Source: Mycolicibacillus koreensis
GTDB taxonomy: Bacteria > Actinomycetota > Actinomycetes > Mycobacteriales > Mycobacteriaceae
Reading direction: 5' to 3'
NCBI RefSeq assembly: GCF_002104795.1
Contig: NZ_NCXO01000041.1
Location: 1-37,815 of the forward strand
DNA length: 37,815 nucleotides
The translations under genes and the position numbers were made by a program. Positions 1-7,928 of this stretch are shown in pieces. Within the stretch, counting starts at the first letter, position 1, and the number at the start of each line of letters is the position of its first letter. The notes under the pieces were generated by a model. The model ran no database searches. It was not told the origin of the DNA and saw nothing but the letters and a program-made list of their open reading frames with translations.

Positions 1-185
1 GAAGATCATCCTCGGGAAGGTGCGCCCTTTCCTACGCCACCTCACCGAGGCTCATCCACAGGTTCTGATCATTGCTCGGTTCGAATCCCTCCGGGCGTAC
101 TCAATCGTCGAACTCAGAGCCTTCGTGGCGCCCTCGGTGCGCCTAATGAATCCTGATACGCGGGGAACCGCACCACTCGGCGCGC

Positions 186-191
186 TACTCT
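186..191 (+). promoter_or_regulatory. -10 hexamer of a probable leaderless start
   Basis: TACTCT fits the mycobacterial TANNNT -10 pattern and ends 6 nt before the ATG at 198, so transcription would begin at or next to the start codon. No convincing -35 is visible. Bases 1-185 otherwise hold no gene I can support. Confidence 0.5.
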
Positions 192-197
192 GCCCGG

Positions 198-1013
198 ATG
201 GCTGCGATTGCTCCGGGCCGCCGACGTCGCGCCCACCGGGTGCTGGCGCTGGTGATGCTCCCGCTGCTGATCGTGATGCCCCGTGCCGTCGCGGAGCCGC
301 AGGTGATCATCTCCGCGCACAGCGAGCAGACCCTGGCGGCCTTGTTGGCCGAACGCAACAAGGCCCAGCCCGACCAGCGTGCCCAGGTGATATCCGCAGG
401 ATTCCTCGGCACCCCCTACGGTGCGAACACATTGATCGGTTCGGCCGCCGAACCCGAACAACTGGTCGTCGACCTCGATGCGGTGGACTGTTTCACCTAC
501 GCCGACTACGTCGAAGCACTCAAACGCAGCAGTGACCGCAAGCACTTCCTTTCTGCCCTGCGGACGGTCCGCTACGGCGACGGCGTCGTCGACTTCACCC
601 ACCGCAAACACTTCTTCACCGACTGGGCCGCGGTGAAACCGGCGATCGCCACCGACATCACCGACACGCTGGGTGCCGACACCGTCCGAATCACCAAGAA
701 CCTCAACGACAAAGGCTCGGGAGCGGTGTATCTGCCGGGAATTCCTGTCATACCCCGTGAAATCACCTACCTGCCGGCCTCCGCGGTCGACGACACCGTG
801 GTGCGCGGACTGCGCACCGGGGATTACCTGGGTGCCTACGCCGTCGACGACGGTCTGGACGTCACCCACGTCGGCATCTTCGTGAACACCCCTGACGGTC
901 CGGTCTTTCGCAACGCTTCCTCGCTGCCGGCCGACAACAAGGTCGTCGACACCCCGCTGAGCGATTATCTGGCCACCGTGCCCGGGATCGTCGTGCTGCG
1001 GCCGGTGCAGTAG
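198..1013 (+). CDS. Secreted DUF1460 (NlpC/P60-like) amidase-family protein
   Basis: This is a 271-residue exported protein. After an Arg-rich n-region, residues 11-32 form a hydrophobic signal segment ending near AVAEP; no lipobox is evident. The mature part matches the DUF1460 (N-acetylmuramoyl-L-alanine amidase-like) fold of papain-type peptidases. The DCFTYADYVEAL block carries the expected nucleophilic Cys and THVGIFV the catalytic His. Family members are thought to cut peptidoglycan peptides or related amide bonds outside the membrane; the substrate here is unknown. The ATG is supported by the -10 element 6 nt upstream. A small membrane protein follows 63 bp downstream, but joint function is not implied. 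Family assignment is firm, activity is inferred. Confidence 0.8.
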   Translation: MAAIAPGRRRRAHRVLALVMLPLLIVMPRAVAEPQVIISAHSEQTLAALLAERNKAQPDQRAQVISAGFLGTPYGANTLIGSAAEPEQLVVDLDAVDCFTYADYVEALKRSSDRKHFLSALRTVRYGDGVVDFTHRKHFFTDWAAVKPAIATDITDTLGADTVRITKNLNDKGSGAVYLPGIPVIPREITYLPASAVDDTVVRGLRTGDYLGAYAVDDGLDVTHVGIFVNTPDGPVFRNASSLPADNKVVDTPLSDYLATVPGIVVLRPVQ

Positions 1014-1076
1014 TGCAGATGTCGACTGTCTGCGTGCCGAGGCCGCCGGTGACCGCCGCGACATCCCAATGGTGGT

Positions 1077-1679
1077 GTGGTGGCTGAAGACCCATCGGCA
1101 CCGGTGAACAGCCGCAGTGCTCGTCGTGGTTCCACCGTTTTCGTCACCGCCCTGGTGGCGTGGCTGCTCGGCTTCCTCTGGTGTTGGTTCCGACCGGGGT
1201 CGCAGTGGATCTTCGATCTGGTGATCGTCCCGACGATGCTGACTCTTTTCAGCGCAGGACTGCTCGTGGCCGTCGCTGTGGCGGCGCGGCGACGTACATG
1301 GCGACGCGTGGTGGTCGCCGCAGCCATGGTTATCGCCAGCGTCGTCGTGAACCCGGGGTGGATGGTGGCCCCCCGCACCTGGTTTCTGCTGCACCGGCCA
1401 CTGTTCACCCGGGCTCTGCACGTTGACCCGGGGCAGGACTACTATGGGCGGCAACTGCCCACCCACCTGCGCATGCTCACCGTCGAGGGCCGGGTAGCCC
1501 AGCGCGACGGAACGCGGTTCTTCCCGCAGTGGATCGGGATTCCCGACGACGCCGGCGGATACCTCTATAGCCCGCAGCGATCTCCCCGAGGGGTCGACCT
1601 CTTCGGAATGATCTGTACACACCCGGTAGATCTGGGCGACGGATGGTGGATGTGCGGTCTGCGCGACAACGGGCTGTAG
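1077..1679 (+). CDS. Small membrane protein with extracytoplasmic tail, unknown function
   Basis: I do not recognise this 200-residue protein. Three hydrophobic helices are visible at about residues 19-38, 47-69 and 77-95. A soluble C-terminal half of about 100 residues follows, with aromatic and Pro-rich stretches and two Cys near the end (FGMICTHP and WMCGLRDN) that could form a disulphide outside the membrane. The chosen GTG is the first in-frame start; an ATG at 1069 lies in another frame. High third-position GC fits a real gene. It sits 63 bp after the DUF1460 gene and could share its transcript. No function can be assigned from sequence. Confidence 0.6.
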   Translation: MVAEDPSAPVNSRSARRGSTVFVTALVAWLLGFLWCWFRPGSQWIFDLVIVPTMLTLFSAGLLVAVAVAARRRTWRRVVVAAAMVIASVVVNPGWMVAPRTWFLLHRPLFTRALHVDPGQDYYGRQLPTHLRMLTVEGRVAQRDGTRFFPQWIGIPDDAGGYLYSPQRSPRGVDLFGMICTHPVDLGDGWWMCGLRDNGL

Positions 1680-1697
1680 TGCGGAGAAATAAATCGG

Positions 1698-1726
1698 TTG
1701 CCACCCCCGCGGTGTCACCCTAGCCT
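1698..1726 (+). promoter_or_regulatory. Sigma-A-type promoter of the ABC-F gene
   Basis: TTGCCA at 1698-1703 differs from consensus TTGACA at one base. It is followed, after exactly 17 bp, by TAGCCT at 1721-1726. This is the best -35/-10 pair in the window. The predicted start near 1733 gives a leader of about 85 nt before the ABC-F ATG, unlike the leaderless pattern around it. Confidence 0.65.
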
Positions 1727-1762
1727 GGGCGTCGTCGTTGTAGTCGAGGACTGGAGAAGCCG

Positions 1763-1780
1763 TTGCTCCTGGTGAGGTGA
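1763..1780 (+). other. Candidate 5-codon leader peptide upstream of ABC-F gene
   Basis: Inside the ABC-F leader, GGAG at 1753-1756 lies 6 nt before TTG CTC CTG GTG AGG TGA, which would encode MLLVR. Short leader ORFs that stall antibiotic-bound ribosomes are known upstream of several ribosome-protecting ABC-F genes. Here the spacing is seen and the regulatory role is inference. A five-codon ORF can arise by chance, so confidence is low. Confidence 0.3.
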
Positions 1781-1817
1781 CCCGCGTTCCGCATCGCCAC
1801 ACTCCCCGGGAGAACCC

Positions 1818-3419
1818 ATGTCTTCACCACACCCCTCGATCGTGCTGTCCGACGTCACGTTCGCCTGGCCCGACGGGACCCCCGCCCTCGACGGGGTCGA
1901 CGCCGTCATCGGCTTCGGGCGCACCGGGCTCGTCGGGCTCAACGGTTCGGGTAAGACCACGCTGCTCAACCTGATCGCCGGACGGCTGCGCCCGACCCGC
2001 GGATCAGTGACCACCTCCGGGCCCGTCGGCCACCTGCCGCAGGACCTGGCCCTGGAACCGACCATCCGGATCGACTCACTTCTCGGAATCGACGAGATTC
2101 GAGATGCTCTGGGGCGCATTGAATCCGGAAAAGGAGACGACGCCGACTTCACGGTCGTCGGCTCGGCGTGGGACATCGAAGAACGGGCAGTATCCACCCT
2201 GCACGGACTCGGTCTTCAGCGCATCGTGGCCACCCCGGCGGACCTGGACCGCACGGTCGGCGAGCTCTCCGGTGGGGAGACCACCCTGCTGGGCCTCACC
2301 GCGCAACTCCTCGCCGAACCGAGCGTTCTGCTGCTCGATGAGCCGACCAACAATCTCGACACGGCCAGCCGGGCGCTGCTCGGTGCGGCGCTGCACCGGT
2401 TCCCCGGTGCCGTTCTGGTCGTCAGCCACGACCGGGACCTGCTCGAGACGATGGACACGATCGCCGAACTGCACGACGGCCGGCTGCGTCTGTTCGGCGG
2501 TGCCTACGCCGACTACCGGGCAATCATCGACGCTGAGCAGCAGGCGGCGGCCGCAGCGCTTCGCGATGCGCGCAACGATCTGCGGAAGCAGCGTCGCGAA
2601 CTGCACGACACGCGCACCAAACTGGACCGGCGGCAACGCTACGGGCGCAAGATGTCGGCCACCAAGCGCGAACCCAAGATCATCATGGGCATGCGCAAAC
2701 GGGCTGCGCAGGAATCGGCGGGCAAGCTGCAGGGCACCCACCAGGACCGCGTCGACGCGGCCGCCGAGGCGCTCAACCGGGCCTCCGAGGCGTTGCGCGA
2801 CGACCGGCATATCCGGGTGGACCTGCCGGACACGGCCGTGTTCGCCGGCCAGCAGGTCATCGTGCTGCCGCCGACCCGGCTGCGTACCGGCCAGTGCGTC
2901 GACCTCACGGTCACCGGGCCGGAGCGCATCGCCATAGCCGGGTCGAACGGAATCGGCAAAACCACACTGCTGCACCAGATCGCGCGCTGCGGTGCCCGAG
3001 TTCCGCTGGCGATGGTGCCGCAACGCCTCGACATCTTCGACGAGGCGGGGTCGGTGGCCGACAACGTCGCCGCGGCCGCACCGCACGTGGGCCGCGAGCA
3101 GCTCCGGGCCGTGCTGGCCCGGTTCCTGTTCCGCGGTACGCAGGCCGACGCGCCGGTGCACACCCTCTCCGGGGGTGAACGGCTGCGCGCGGCGCTGGTG
3201 ATGCGCCTGGCGGCAGATCCGCCGCCGCGGCTGCTGCTGCTCGATGAGCCGACGAACAACCTCGATCTGCCCAGCCTGGACAACCTGGTGGCGGCACTGA
3301 ACGGTTTTCGTGGCGCGCTGGTCGTCGTCAGCCACGACGCCGCGTTCCTGCGCGACATCGCCATCACCCGCACCCTGGAGCTGACGGAATCGGCGCTGGT
3401 GGACGCGGCCGGGAAATAA
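1818..3419 (+). CDS. ABC-F family ATPase (ribosome-associated, antibiotic-resistance type possible)
   Basis: This 533-residue protein has two ABC ATPase domains and no membrane segments, the ABC-F layout. Domain 1 has Walker [10 protein letters not shown] (40-48), signature LSGGE (150-154) and a [11 protein letters not shown]alker B. A charged, Arg/Lys-rich linker of about 235-305 is the P-site tRNA interaction region. Domain 2 has Walker [10 protein letters not shown] (375-383), signature LSGGERL (about 450-456) and a second [12 protein letters not shown] proteins bind the ribosomal E site and either regulate translation or displace antibiotics. It is not an obvious EttA, and the subgroup cannot be settled by eye. 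It has its own promoter and a leader of about 85 nt, which would suit drug-responsive control. The gene stands alone, with its start fixed by GGGAG just upstream. Confidence 0.88.
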   Translation: MSSPHPSIVLSDVTFAWPDGTPALDGVDAVIGFGRTGLVGLNGSGKTTLLNLIAGRLRPTRGSVTTSGPVGHLPQDLALEPTIRIDSLLGIDEIRDALGRIESGKGDDADFTVVGSAWDIEERAVSTLHGLGLQRIVATPADLDRTVGELSGGETTLLGLTAQLLAEPSVLLLDEPTNNLDTASRALLGAALHRFPGAVLVVSHDRDLLETMDTIAELHDGRLRLFGGAYADYRAIIDAEQQAAAAALRDARNDLRKQRRELHDTRTKLDRRQRYGRKMSATKREPKIIMGMRKRAAQESAGKLQGTHQDRVDAAAEALNRASEALRDDRHIRVDLPDTAVFAGQQVIVLPPTRLRTGQCVDLTVTGPERIAIAGSNGIGKTTLLHQIARCGARVPLAMVPQRLDIFDEAGSVADNVAAAAPHVGREQLRAVLARFLFRGTQADAPVHTLSGGERLRAALVMRLAADPPPRLLLLDEPTNNLDLPSLDNLVAALNGFRGALVVVSHDAAFLRDIAITRTLELTESALVDAAGK

Positions 3420-3448
3420 CCCGCCCGCCGCCGCGGTTGGCGCTGACT

Positions 3449-3712
3449 ATGGGTGATGAGCCGTTGCGGGTGGCGGTCGATCAGACTGTCTGTATCGGTG
3501 CCGCTATCTGCGTGCGGCGGGCCTGGGCGGTGTTCGCCCTCGACGACGACCTGGTGGTCCTCATCGGCGAAAACGGGCCGACGGTCGGTCCCCTCGAAGT
3601 GCCCGAAGAGTACGCCGACGCGGTGGAGAAGGCGGCCTTTGAGTGCCCGTCGCGGGCGATCACCGTCACCCGTGACCCCGACCGTGACCTTCCCGGGCGC
3701 TCTTGGGGCTAA
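3449..3712 (+). CDS. 3Fe-4S type ferredoxin
   Basis: This small acidic ferredoxin of 87 residues starts at the ATG at 3449; an in-frame TTG at 3437 is a weaker choice. The cluster ligands read CIGAAIC near the N-terminus and ECPSRAI near the C-terminus, giving C-x2-A-x2-C ... CP. In this family the middle position decides cluster chemistry. Ala there means three Cys ligands, as in the 3Fe-4S ferredoxins that pass electrons to cytochromes P450 or Rieske oxygenases. No P450 or reductase gene is in the window, so its partner is unknown. Its stop overlaps that of the convergent M20 gene by 4 bases. Confidence 0.85.
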   Translation: MGDEPLRVAVDQTVCIGAAICVRRAWAVFALDDDLVVLIGENGPTVGPLEVPEEYADAVEKAAFECPSRAITVTRDPDRDLPGRSWG

Positions 3713-4986
3713 CCGAGCGGCTCACCGCTGAGCAACTCCAGCATCGCGTAGCTGGCCACCTTGGCACCCAGGCCGATCGCTGCCAGGTCCACCCGGTACT
3801 CCGGGGAGTGCGGGGCGTAGGGGAAGAGTTTGCCCGCCGCGGCAGCCGCCGCGAACACCTCGGGATCGGCCACCCCCACCAGCAGGTAGCCCACCGGTAG
3901 GTCGCTGTGCGGTCCGGCCAGCAGATGGCAGTCCTCCGAACCGGTCGCCGGTGGGAAATCGGTGACGACGTTGTCCGCGCCCAGCGGGCCGGCCAGTGCG
4001 GCGGCGAGCCGAGCGGTGAGCCCTTCGTCGTTGACCAGTGGCGGGGAGTGGCCCTTCATCGTGATCGTCGGCAGCCGGTCCTCACCCATCCCGTAGGTGC
4101 GGGCGATCCCCTCGCTGACCGCGCGCACCCCGGCGATCAGCTGCTCGCGCACCCCCGGGTTGAACCACCGCATGTTGGCGCGCAGCAGTGCCCGATCCGG
4201 GATCACATTGTTGTCCGAGCCGGCCTGCACCGAACCGACGGTGAGCACCGCGGTCTCCTGCGGGGCGACGGTGCGGCTGACCAACGCCTGGAACTCCACC
4301 ACCGCCAGCGCCGCCATCAGCACCGGATCGGTGGCCAGCTGCGGCATCGACCCGTGCCCGCCCACCCCGGCGAACTCGATGTCGAGCTGATCGGTGCCCG
4401 CCAGCCGGGTGCCGCCGGAGGCCAGCACCATCCCGACCGGGCCGGGCGCGGTGTGCAGAGCCAGCAGCACATCCGGCTTGGGGATGAAGTCATACAGTCC
4501 GTCGTCGACCATCGCCTGCGCCCCGGCGATCGGCTCCTCGGCGGGTTGGCCGATCAGCACCGCGGTGCCCGACCACGCGTCGGTGGTCGCCGCCAGCACC
4601 TTCGCCATCCCCAGCATCCAGGTCACGTGGGCGTCGTGGCCGCAGGCGTGGGCCACCGGCACGGTGGCACCGTCGTCACGGCGCACCCGCACCGTGCTGG
4701 CGTAGTCCAGGCCGGTGGCCTCCTCGACGGCCAGGGCGTCCATGTCGGCGCGGTACATCACGGTCGGGCCGGGCCCGTTCTCCAACACCCCCGCCACGCC
4801 GGTGCCGGCGATCCCGCTGGTCACCTGAAACCCCAGGTTGCCCAAGCCCTGGGCGACCGTGCGGGCGGTGTGGACCTCGTCGAAGGCCAGTTCGGGTTCG
4901 CGGTGGATCACCTTGAACATCTCGACCAGCCGTGCGGTGTCGGCATCCACCAACGCATCGACCCGCTGCGTCAACGTCTCGGTCAC
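3709..4986 (-). CDS. M20 family metal-dependent amidohydrolase
   Basis: This 425-residue cytosolic enzyme resembles the hippurate hydrolase, N-acyl-amino-acid amidohydrolase and indole-acetyl-amino-acid hydrolase group. Metal and catalytic motifs are clear: RADMDAL (79-85), HACGHDAH (113-120) and GQPAEE. A lid domain contains GHGSMP. It should hydrolyse an N-acyl or N-carbamoyl amide, with two divalent metals expected; the substrate is not visible. The GTG start has AGGAGG 7 nt upstream. It is the last gene of a minus-strand operon, 21 bp after the acyl-CoA dehydrogenase gene, suggesting it may release an acid or amine for that pathway. Confidence 0.85.
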   Translation of the reverse strand: MTETLTQRVDALVDADTARLVEMFKVIHREPELAFDEVHTARTVAQGLGNLGFQVTSGIAGTGVAGVLENGPGPTVMYRADMDALAVEEATGLDYASTVRVRRDDGATVPVAHACGHDAHVTWMLGMAKVLAATTDAWSGTAVLIGQPAEEPIAGAQAMVDDGLYDFIPKPDVLLALHTAPGPVGMVLASGGTRLAGTDQLDIEFAGVGGHGSMPQLATDPVLMAALAVVEFQALVSRTVAPQETAVLTVGSVQAGSDNNVIPDRALLRANMRWFNPGVREQLIAGVRAVSEGIARTYGMGEDRLPTITMKGHSPPLVNDEGLTARLAAALAGPLGADNVVTDFPPATGSEDCHLLAGPHSDLPVGYLLVGVADPEVFAAAAAAGKLFPYAPHSPEYRVDLAAIGLGAKVASYAMLELLSGEPLG

Positions 4987-5007
4987 CGTGACCCTCCTGT
5001 CCTCATT

Positions 5008-6183
5008 TCACGGGCGGCGCAACACCTGTCGTGCGATCGCGTACTTGTGCACCTCCGTCGGGCCGTCGTAGAGACGGAACGCCCGCATGTCGGAGAAGAT
5101 CATCGCGATCGGGGTTTCGTCGGAGATCCCGATCCCGCCGAGCACCTGCACACACCGGTCCGCGACCTTGAACAGCTCTTCGGAGACATAGGCTTTCACC
5201 ATCGAACTCTCGTGCCGTCCGCGTGCGCCGGTGTCGAGCATCCAACATGCCCACCAGATCGCCAGACGGCAGGTCTGCAACGCAATCTCGTTGTCGGCGA
5301 GCAGAAAACCCACGCCCTGGTGCTCGCCGATGGGTTTGCCGAACGCAGTGCGGGTGCGGGCGTGCTCCACCGCGATCGACTGGGCGCGGCTGGCCGCGCC
5401 CAACCACCGCATGCAGTGGGTGAGTCGTGCCGGCGCCAGCCGCAGCTGCGCGTAGCGAAACGCCTGTCCCACCTCACCGAGCACCGCCGAGGTGGGCAGC
5501 CGCAGACCGGTGAACGTCACCACGCCGTGGCCCTCGACGTAGTTGCGGTCCATGGTGTTCATCACCCGCGTCAATTCGATGCCGTCGGTGTCGCCTTCGC
5601 AGAGGAACAGCGTCGGACCGTCGGGGCCGTGCGGGTTGGGTGGCACCCGGGCCATGATGATCCAGGTGCGGGCCCCGTTGGCGCCGGTGATCAACCACTT
5701 GCGTCCGTTGATCACGTAGTCGGTGCCGTCGAAGTCGGCGGTGGTGGCCAGTTGGGCGGGATCGGAGCCGGCGCCGTCGGGTTCGGTCATCGCGAACACC
5801 GATCGGCGTTCCCCGTTGATCACCGGGACCAGGAACCTCTCCGCCTGCTCGTCGTCGGCGATCTTCGCCAGCAGGAACATGTTGCCCTCATCGGGGGCGG
5901 CGCAGTTCAACGCGACCGGTCCCAGCGTCGACCAGCCGGCCGCCTCGAACAGCACCGCTTGCTCGCGGTGCGACGGCTCGCGACCACCGAACCGGCGCGG
6001 CGCCTGAAACGTCAACAGCCCCGCGTCGCGGGCCAACCCCACCAGTTCGGCGCGCAACTCGTCGGTGGGGCCGTGGCGGGTCAGCCGCGGATCGGACTCG
6101 AACGGCACCACCTGCTCGGCGACGAACTCGCGGATCCGTGCGGCGTGTGCGGCCCACTCGTCGGGGACGGTGAAATCGATCAT
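5008..6183 (-). CDS. Acyl-CoA dehydrogenase, ACAD10/11-like
   Basis: This is a full-length 391-residue FAD-dependent acyl-CoA dehydrogenase. The N-terminal helical domain, the beta domain (MTEPDGAGSDPAQLATTADFD type, with KWLITGANGA) and the C-terminal helical domain are all recognisable. Towards the C-terminus, YDGPTEVHKYAIAR replaces the YEGT-type segment that holds the catalytic Glu in many classical enzymes. That DGP-x-EVH form is typical of the ACAD10/ACAD11 branch. The gene overlaps the upstream APH-kinase gene by 4 bases. Kinase plus dehydrogenase mirrors the fused human ACAD10/11 proteins and the separate LvaA/LvaC pair for 4-hydroxyacyl-CoA breakdown. The reaction is therefore inferred to be elimination from a phosphorylated hydroxyacyl-CoA rather than ordinary beta-oxidation. 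Confidence 0.88.
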   Translation of the reverse strand: MIDFTVPDEWAAHAARIREFVAEQVVPFESDPRLTRHGPTDELRAELVGLARDAGLLTFQAPRRFGGREPSHREQAVLFEAAGWSTLGPVALNCAAPDEGNMFLLAKIADDEQAERFLVPVINGERRSVFAMTEPDGAGSDPAQLATTADFDGTDYVINGRKWLITGANGARTWIIMARVPPNPHGPDGPTLFLCEGDTDGIELTRVMNTMDRNYVEGHGVVTFTGLRLPTSAVLGEVGQAFRYAQLRLAPARLTHCMRWLGAASRAQSIAVEHARTRTAFGKPIGEHQGVGFLLADNEIALQTCRLAIWWACWMLDTGARGRHESSMVKAYVSEELFKVADRCVQVLGGIGISDETPIAMIFSDMRAFRLYDGPTEVHKYAIARQVLRRP

Positions 6184-7202
6184 GACGCTCCAATCAGCCG
6201 ATGGGCCCGATCGAACAGCCGCAGGGTCGCCTGATGCAGCTGTTCACCGATCTCCACCGGCGCCTTGCCCGCGCAGGCGCGCGCCCAGGTGCCTTCCAGC
6301 ACGATGCCGAGTTTGAAACACGCCAACACGGTGTACCAGGTCAGATGCGACAGGTCGCGGGTGGTGTGGGCGGCATAGCGGTCGACCAGATCGGCCGGGG
6401 CGGCCAGCCCGTCGTAGTCGGCCAGCGCGTGGGAGAACACCGGCGGGGCGCCCGGTTCCGGCCAGGTGGCCAAAAGCCACCCCAGATCGAGCAGCGGATC
6501 ACCGATGGTGCACATCTCCCAGTCCACGATCGCCACCACCTCCGGCCCGGTGCGGGAGAACATGACGTTGGCGGCGTGATAGTCGCCGTGCATGATGCCC
6601 GGCGTCCACGACGACGGCCGATTCTCCTCCAGCCAGATGCCCACCTGCTCCACCCCGGGGATCTGCGGGCCCGGATAGTCGGGGAACTCCCGGTAGGACT
6701 CCAACTCGGAGAGCCAGCGCGGCACCTGGCGTTGCAAAAACCCGTCCGGTTTGCCGAAATCGGCGAGCCCGGCCGCGACGTGGTCGACCGCACCGAGCCG
6801 CGCCAACGACTCGGCCATCGACACGCCCATGCCGAACCGGACCGTCGCGTCACCGGCGTGCAGGGCGGGCAGGCCCTCCCCGGCGTTGAATCCGTCGACC
6901 GGCTCCATCAGGTAGAACACCGCGTCACCGAGAACGCCGGGATCCTCGCAGGTCGCGATCAACCGGGGATGGGGCACGTCGGTGTCGCCGAGCGCCGCCA
7001 GCACCCGGGTCTCCCGCAGGATCGAGGTGTTGCTGCGCGGGCGCAGATGGGCCGGGCCGCGGCGCAGCACGTACGTTCGCCCCGACTGGGTGAACCGCAA
7101 CATGATGTTCTGGGTGCCGCCGGGGATGGCGGCGACGTCGCTTAAGGGGCCCTCCCCGAGGCCCTGCGCCGACATCCAGGTCGCGACCGCATCGAGATCC
7201 AC
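6180..7202 (-). CDS. APH-family phosphotransferase, ACAD10/11 kinase-like
   Basis: This 340-residue protein has the aminoglycoside-phosphotransferase/choline-kinase fold. Visible elements are the N-terminal GGTQNIMLRF nucleotide loop, Lys/Arg-rich VLRRGP, the catalytic loop MHGDYHAANVMF and the metal-binding IVDWEMCTIGDPLLDLGWLL. LADFGKPDGFLQRQV is shared almost word for word with the second kinase at 18816-19850 and marks the acyl-CoA-linked subgroup rather than drug resistance. It is the first gene of the operon with the acyl-CoA dehydrogenase (ATGA overlap) and M20 gene. It probably phosphorylates a hydroxyacyl-CoA, by analogy with LvaA and the ACAD11 kinase domain. The GTG start has TAGGTT 8 nt upstream, suggesting a leaderless mRNA. 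Confidence 0.85.
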   Translation of the reverse strand: MDLDAVATWMSAQGLGEGPLSDVAAIPGGTQNIMLRFTQSGRTYVLRRGPAHLRPRSNTSILRETRVLAALGDTDVPHPRLIATCEDPGVLGDAVFYLMEPVDGFNAGEGLPALHAGDATVRFGMGVSMAESLARLGAVDHVAAGLADFGKPDGFLQRQVPRWLSELESYREFPDYPGPQIPGVEQVGIWLEENRPSSWTPGIMHGDYHAANVMFSRTGPEVVAIVDWEMCTIGDPLLDLGWLLATWPEPGAPPVFSHALADYDGLAAPADLVDRYAAHTTRDLSHLTWYTVLACFKLGIVLEGTWARACAGKAPVEIGEQLHQATLRLFDRAHRLIGAS

Positions 7203-7210
7203 ACTGCCCG

Positions 7211-7216
7211 AACCTA
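7211..7216 (-). promoter_or_regulatory. -10 hexamer of the kinase/dehydrogenase/M20 operon
   Basis: Read on the minus strand, TAGGTT lies 8 nt before the GTG at 7202. It fits TANNNT and implies a leaderless or nearly leaderless transcript. Confidence 0.45.
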
Positions 7217-7307
7217 GTCGACCGGGCCCGCCCGCCCGGGGGTTTCGTCCCGCTCGGCGTGGGGTAGCCGGTGGCCAGAGGCATCCGATCCAGGCGAAAG
7301 GAGAGCC

Positions 7308-7445
7308 ATGCGCGCCGAAGAGGGCGACGAATCGATCAGCGAGTTCGCCGACGAAGCCGCCCGGGCCCGCGACCGGGTCGCCCCCGATGCGCGGCCCCGC
7401 TGGTGGCAGCGGCTGCTGCGCGCACTGCGGCCACGGCGCGACTAG
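7308..7445 (+). CDS. 45-residue microprotein, acidic head and basic tail
   Basis: ATG at 7308 to TAG at 7443-7445 encodes 45 residues. It has one of the best ribosome binding sites in the window: AAAGGAGA about 5 nt upstream. The N-terminal half is acidic (MRAEEGDESISEFADEAARA). The C-terminal third is a basic, Trp-containing amphipathic stretch, RPRWWQRLLRALRPRRD, that could lie on a membrane or bind nucleic acid. I recognise no family. It lies between the divergent kinase operon and the SnoaL-like gene, whose start follows 27 bp later. Third-codon-position GC is as high as in neighbours, which supports a real gene. Function unknown. Confidence 0.6.
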   Translation: MRAEEGDESISEFADEAARARDRVAPDARPRWWQRLLRALRPRRD

Positions 7446-7460
7446 GTCGCGGGCGGCGGC

Positions 7461-7466
7461 TACCCT
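7461..7466 (+). promoter_or_regulatory. -10 hexamer of a leaderless start
   Basis: TACCCT ends 6 nt before the ATG at 7473, supporting that start and independent transcription of the SnoaL-like gene. Confidence 0.5.
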
Positions 7467-7472
7467 GGCGCC

Positions 7473-7859
7473 ATGACCGCAGCGGTGATCACCAGGTGGC
7501 TTGAGCTTGCCGAAACGGGGCGCCTCGACGAGGCGGGTGAGTTACTCACCGATGACGCCGTCTTCTCCTCCCCGGCGGTGTTCACCCCGCAGACCGGGAA
7601 ACAGACGGTGCTGGCCTACCTGCGCGCGGCGGCCACGGTGTTCACCGGCCCGGGCACCGGGTTCGGCTACGTCGAGCAGTGGGTGGGCGAGCGCTCCGCG
7701 GTGCTGGAGTTCACCGCCACCGTCGACGACGTCCACGTCAACGGCATCGACATGCTGCACTGGAACGACGACGGGCGCATCACCGAGATCAAGGTGATGC
7801 TGCGGCCGATCAAGGCACTGCAGGCCGTCATGCCCCGAATGGCTGAACTGCTGGCCTGA
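7473..7859 (+). CDS. SnoaL/NTF2-like protein
   Basis: This 128-residue single-domain protein has the cone-shaped alpha+beta fold of the SnoaL-like/NTF2 superfamily. It has an N-terminal helix pair (TRWLELAETGRLDEAGELLTDDAVFSSP in outline), then beta strands with EQWVGERSAVLEF and DDDGRITEIKVMLRP. That ending, a strand with GRITEI followed by RP, is typical of these domains. Members include ketosteroid isomerase-like cyclases, limonene epoxide hydrolase relatives and non-catalytic ligand binders. The family alone does not give the reaction. It has no signal peptide and sits alone before tcrX. Confidence 0.75.
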   Translation: MTAAVITRWLELAETGRLDEAGELLTDDAVFSSPAVFTPQTGKQTVLAYLRAAATVFTGPGTGFGYVEQWVGERSAVLEFTATVDDVHVNGIDMLHWNDDGRITEIKVMLRPIKALQAVMPRMAELLA

Positions 7860-7915
7860 GCTGCCGGCACAGCCCGCACATAGGGTCGCCATAGCCGGCG
7901 TTTATCCGCCGCGGC

Positions 7916-7921
7916 GATACT
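7916..7921 (+). promoter_or_regulatory. tcrX: Possible -10 element of the tcrXY operon
   Basis: GATACT ends 7 nt before the tcrX ATG at 7929. It departs from TANNNT at the first base. An alternative, TAGGGT at 7881-7886, would give a leader of roughly 35 nt. The 7860-7928 gap also has imperfect GC-rich dyads (GCCGGCG...CGCCGCGGC) that could be autoregulatory sites. Confidence 0.3.
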
Positions 7922-7928
7922 GGGGCCC

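Noticed and set aside
78..89. GGTTCGAATCCC, resembling a tRNA T-arm and possible attachment-site remnant
   Set aside because: Flanking bases do not pair as a T-stem, no acceptor end follows, and no integrase or repeat of the motif is in the window. TTCGAA occurs by chance.
3907..6234. 775-codon plus-strand open frame opposite the M20 and dehydrogenase genes
   Set aside because: Translation is a His/Arg/Gln-rich shadow of the minus-strand genes, as is usual in high-GC DNA; no motif is recognisable.
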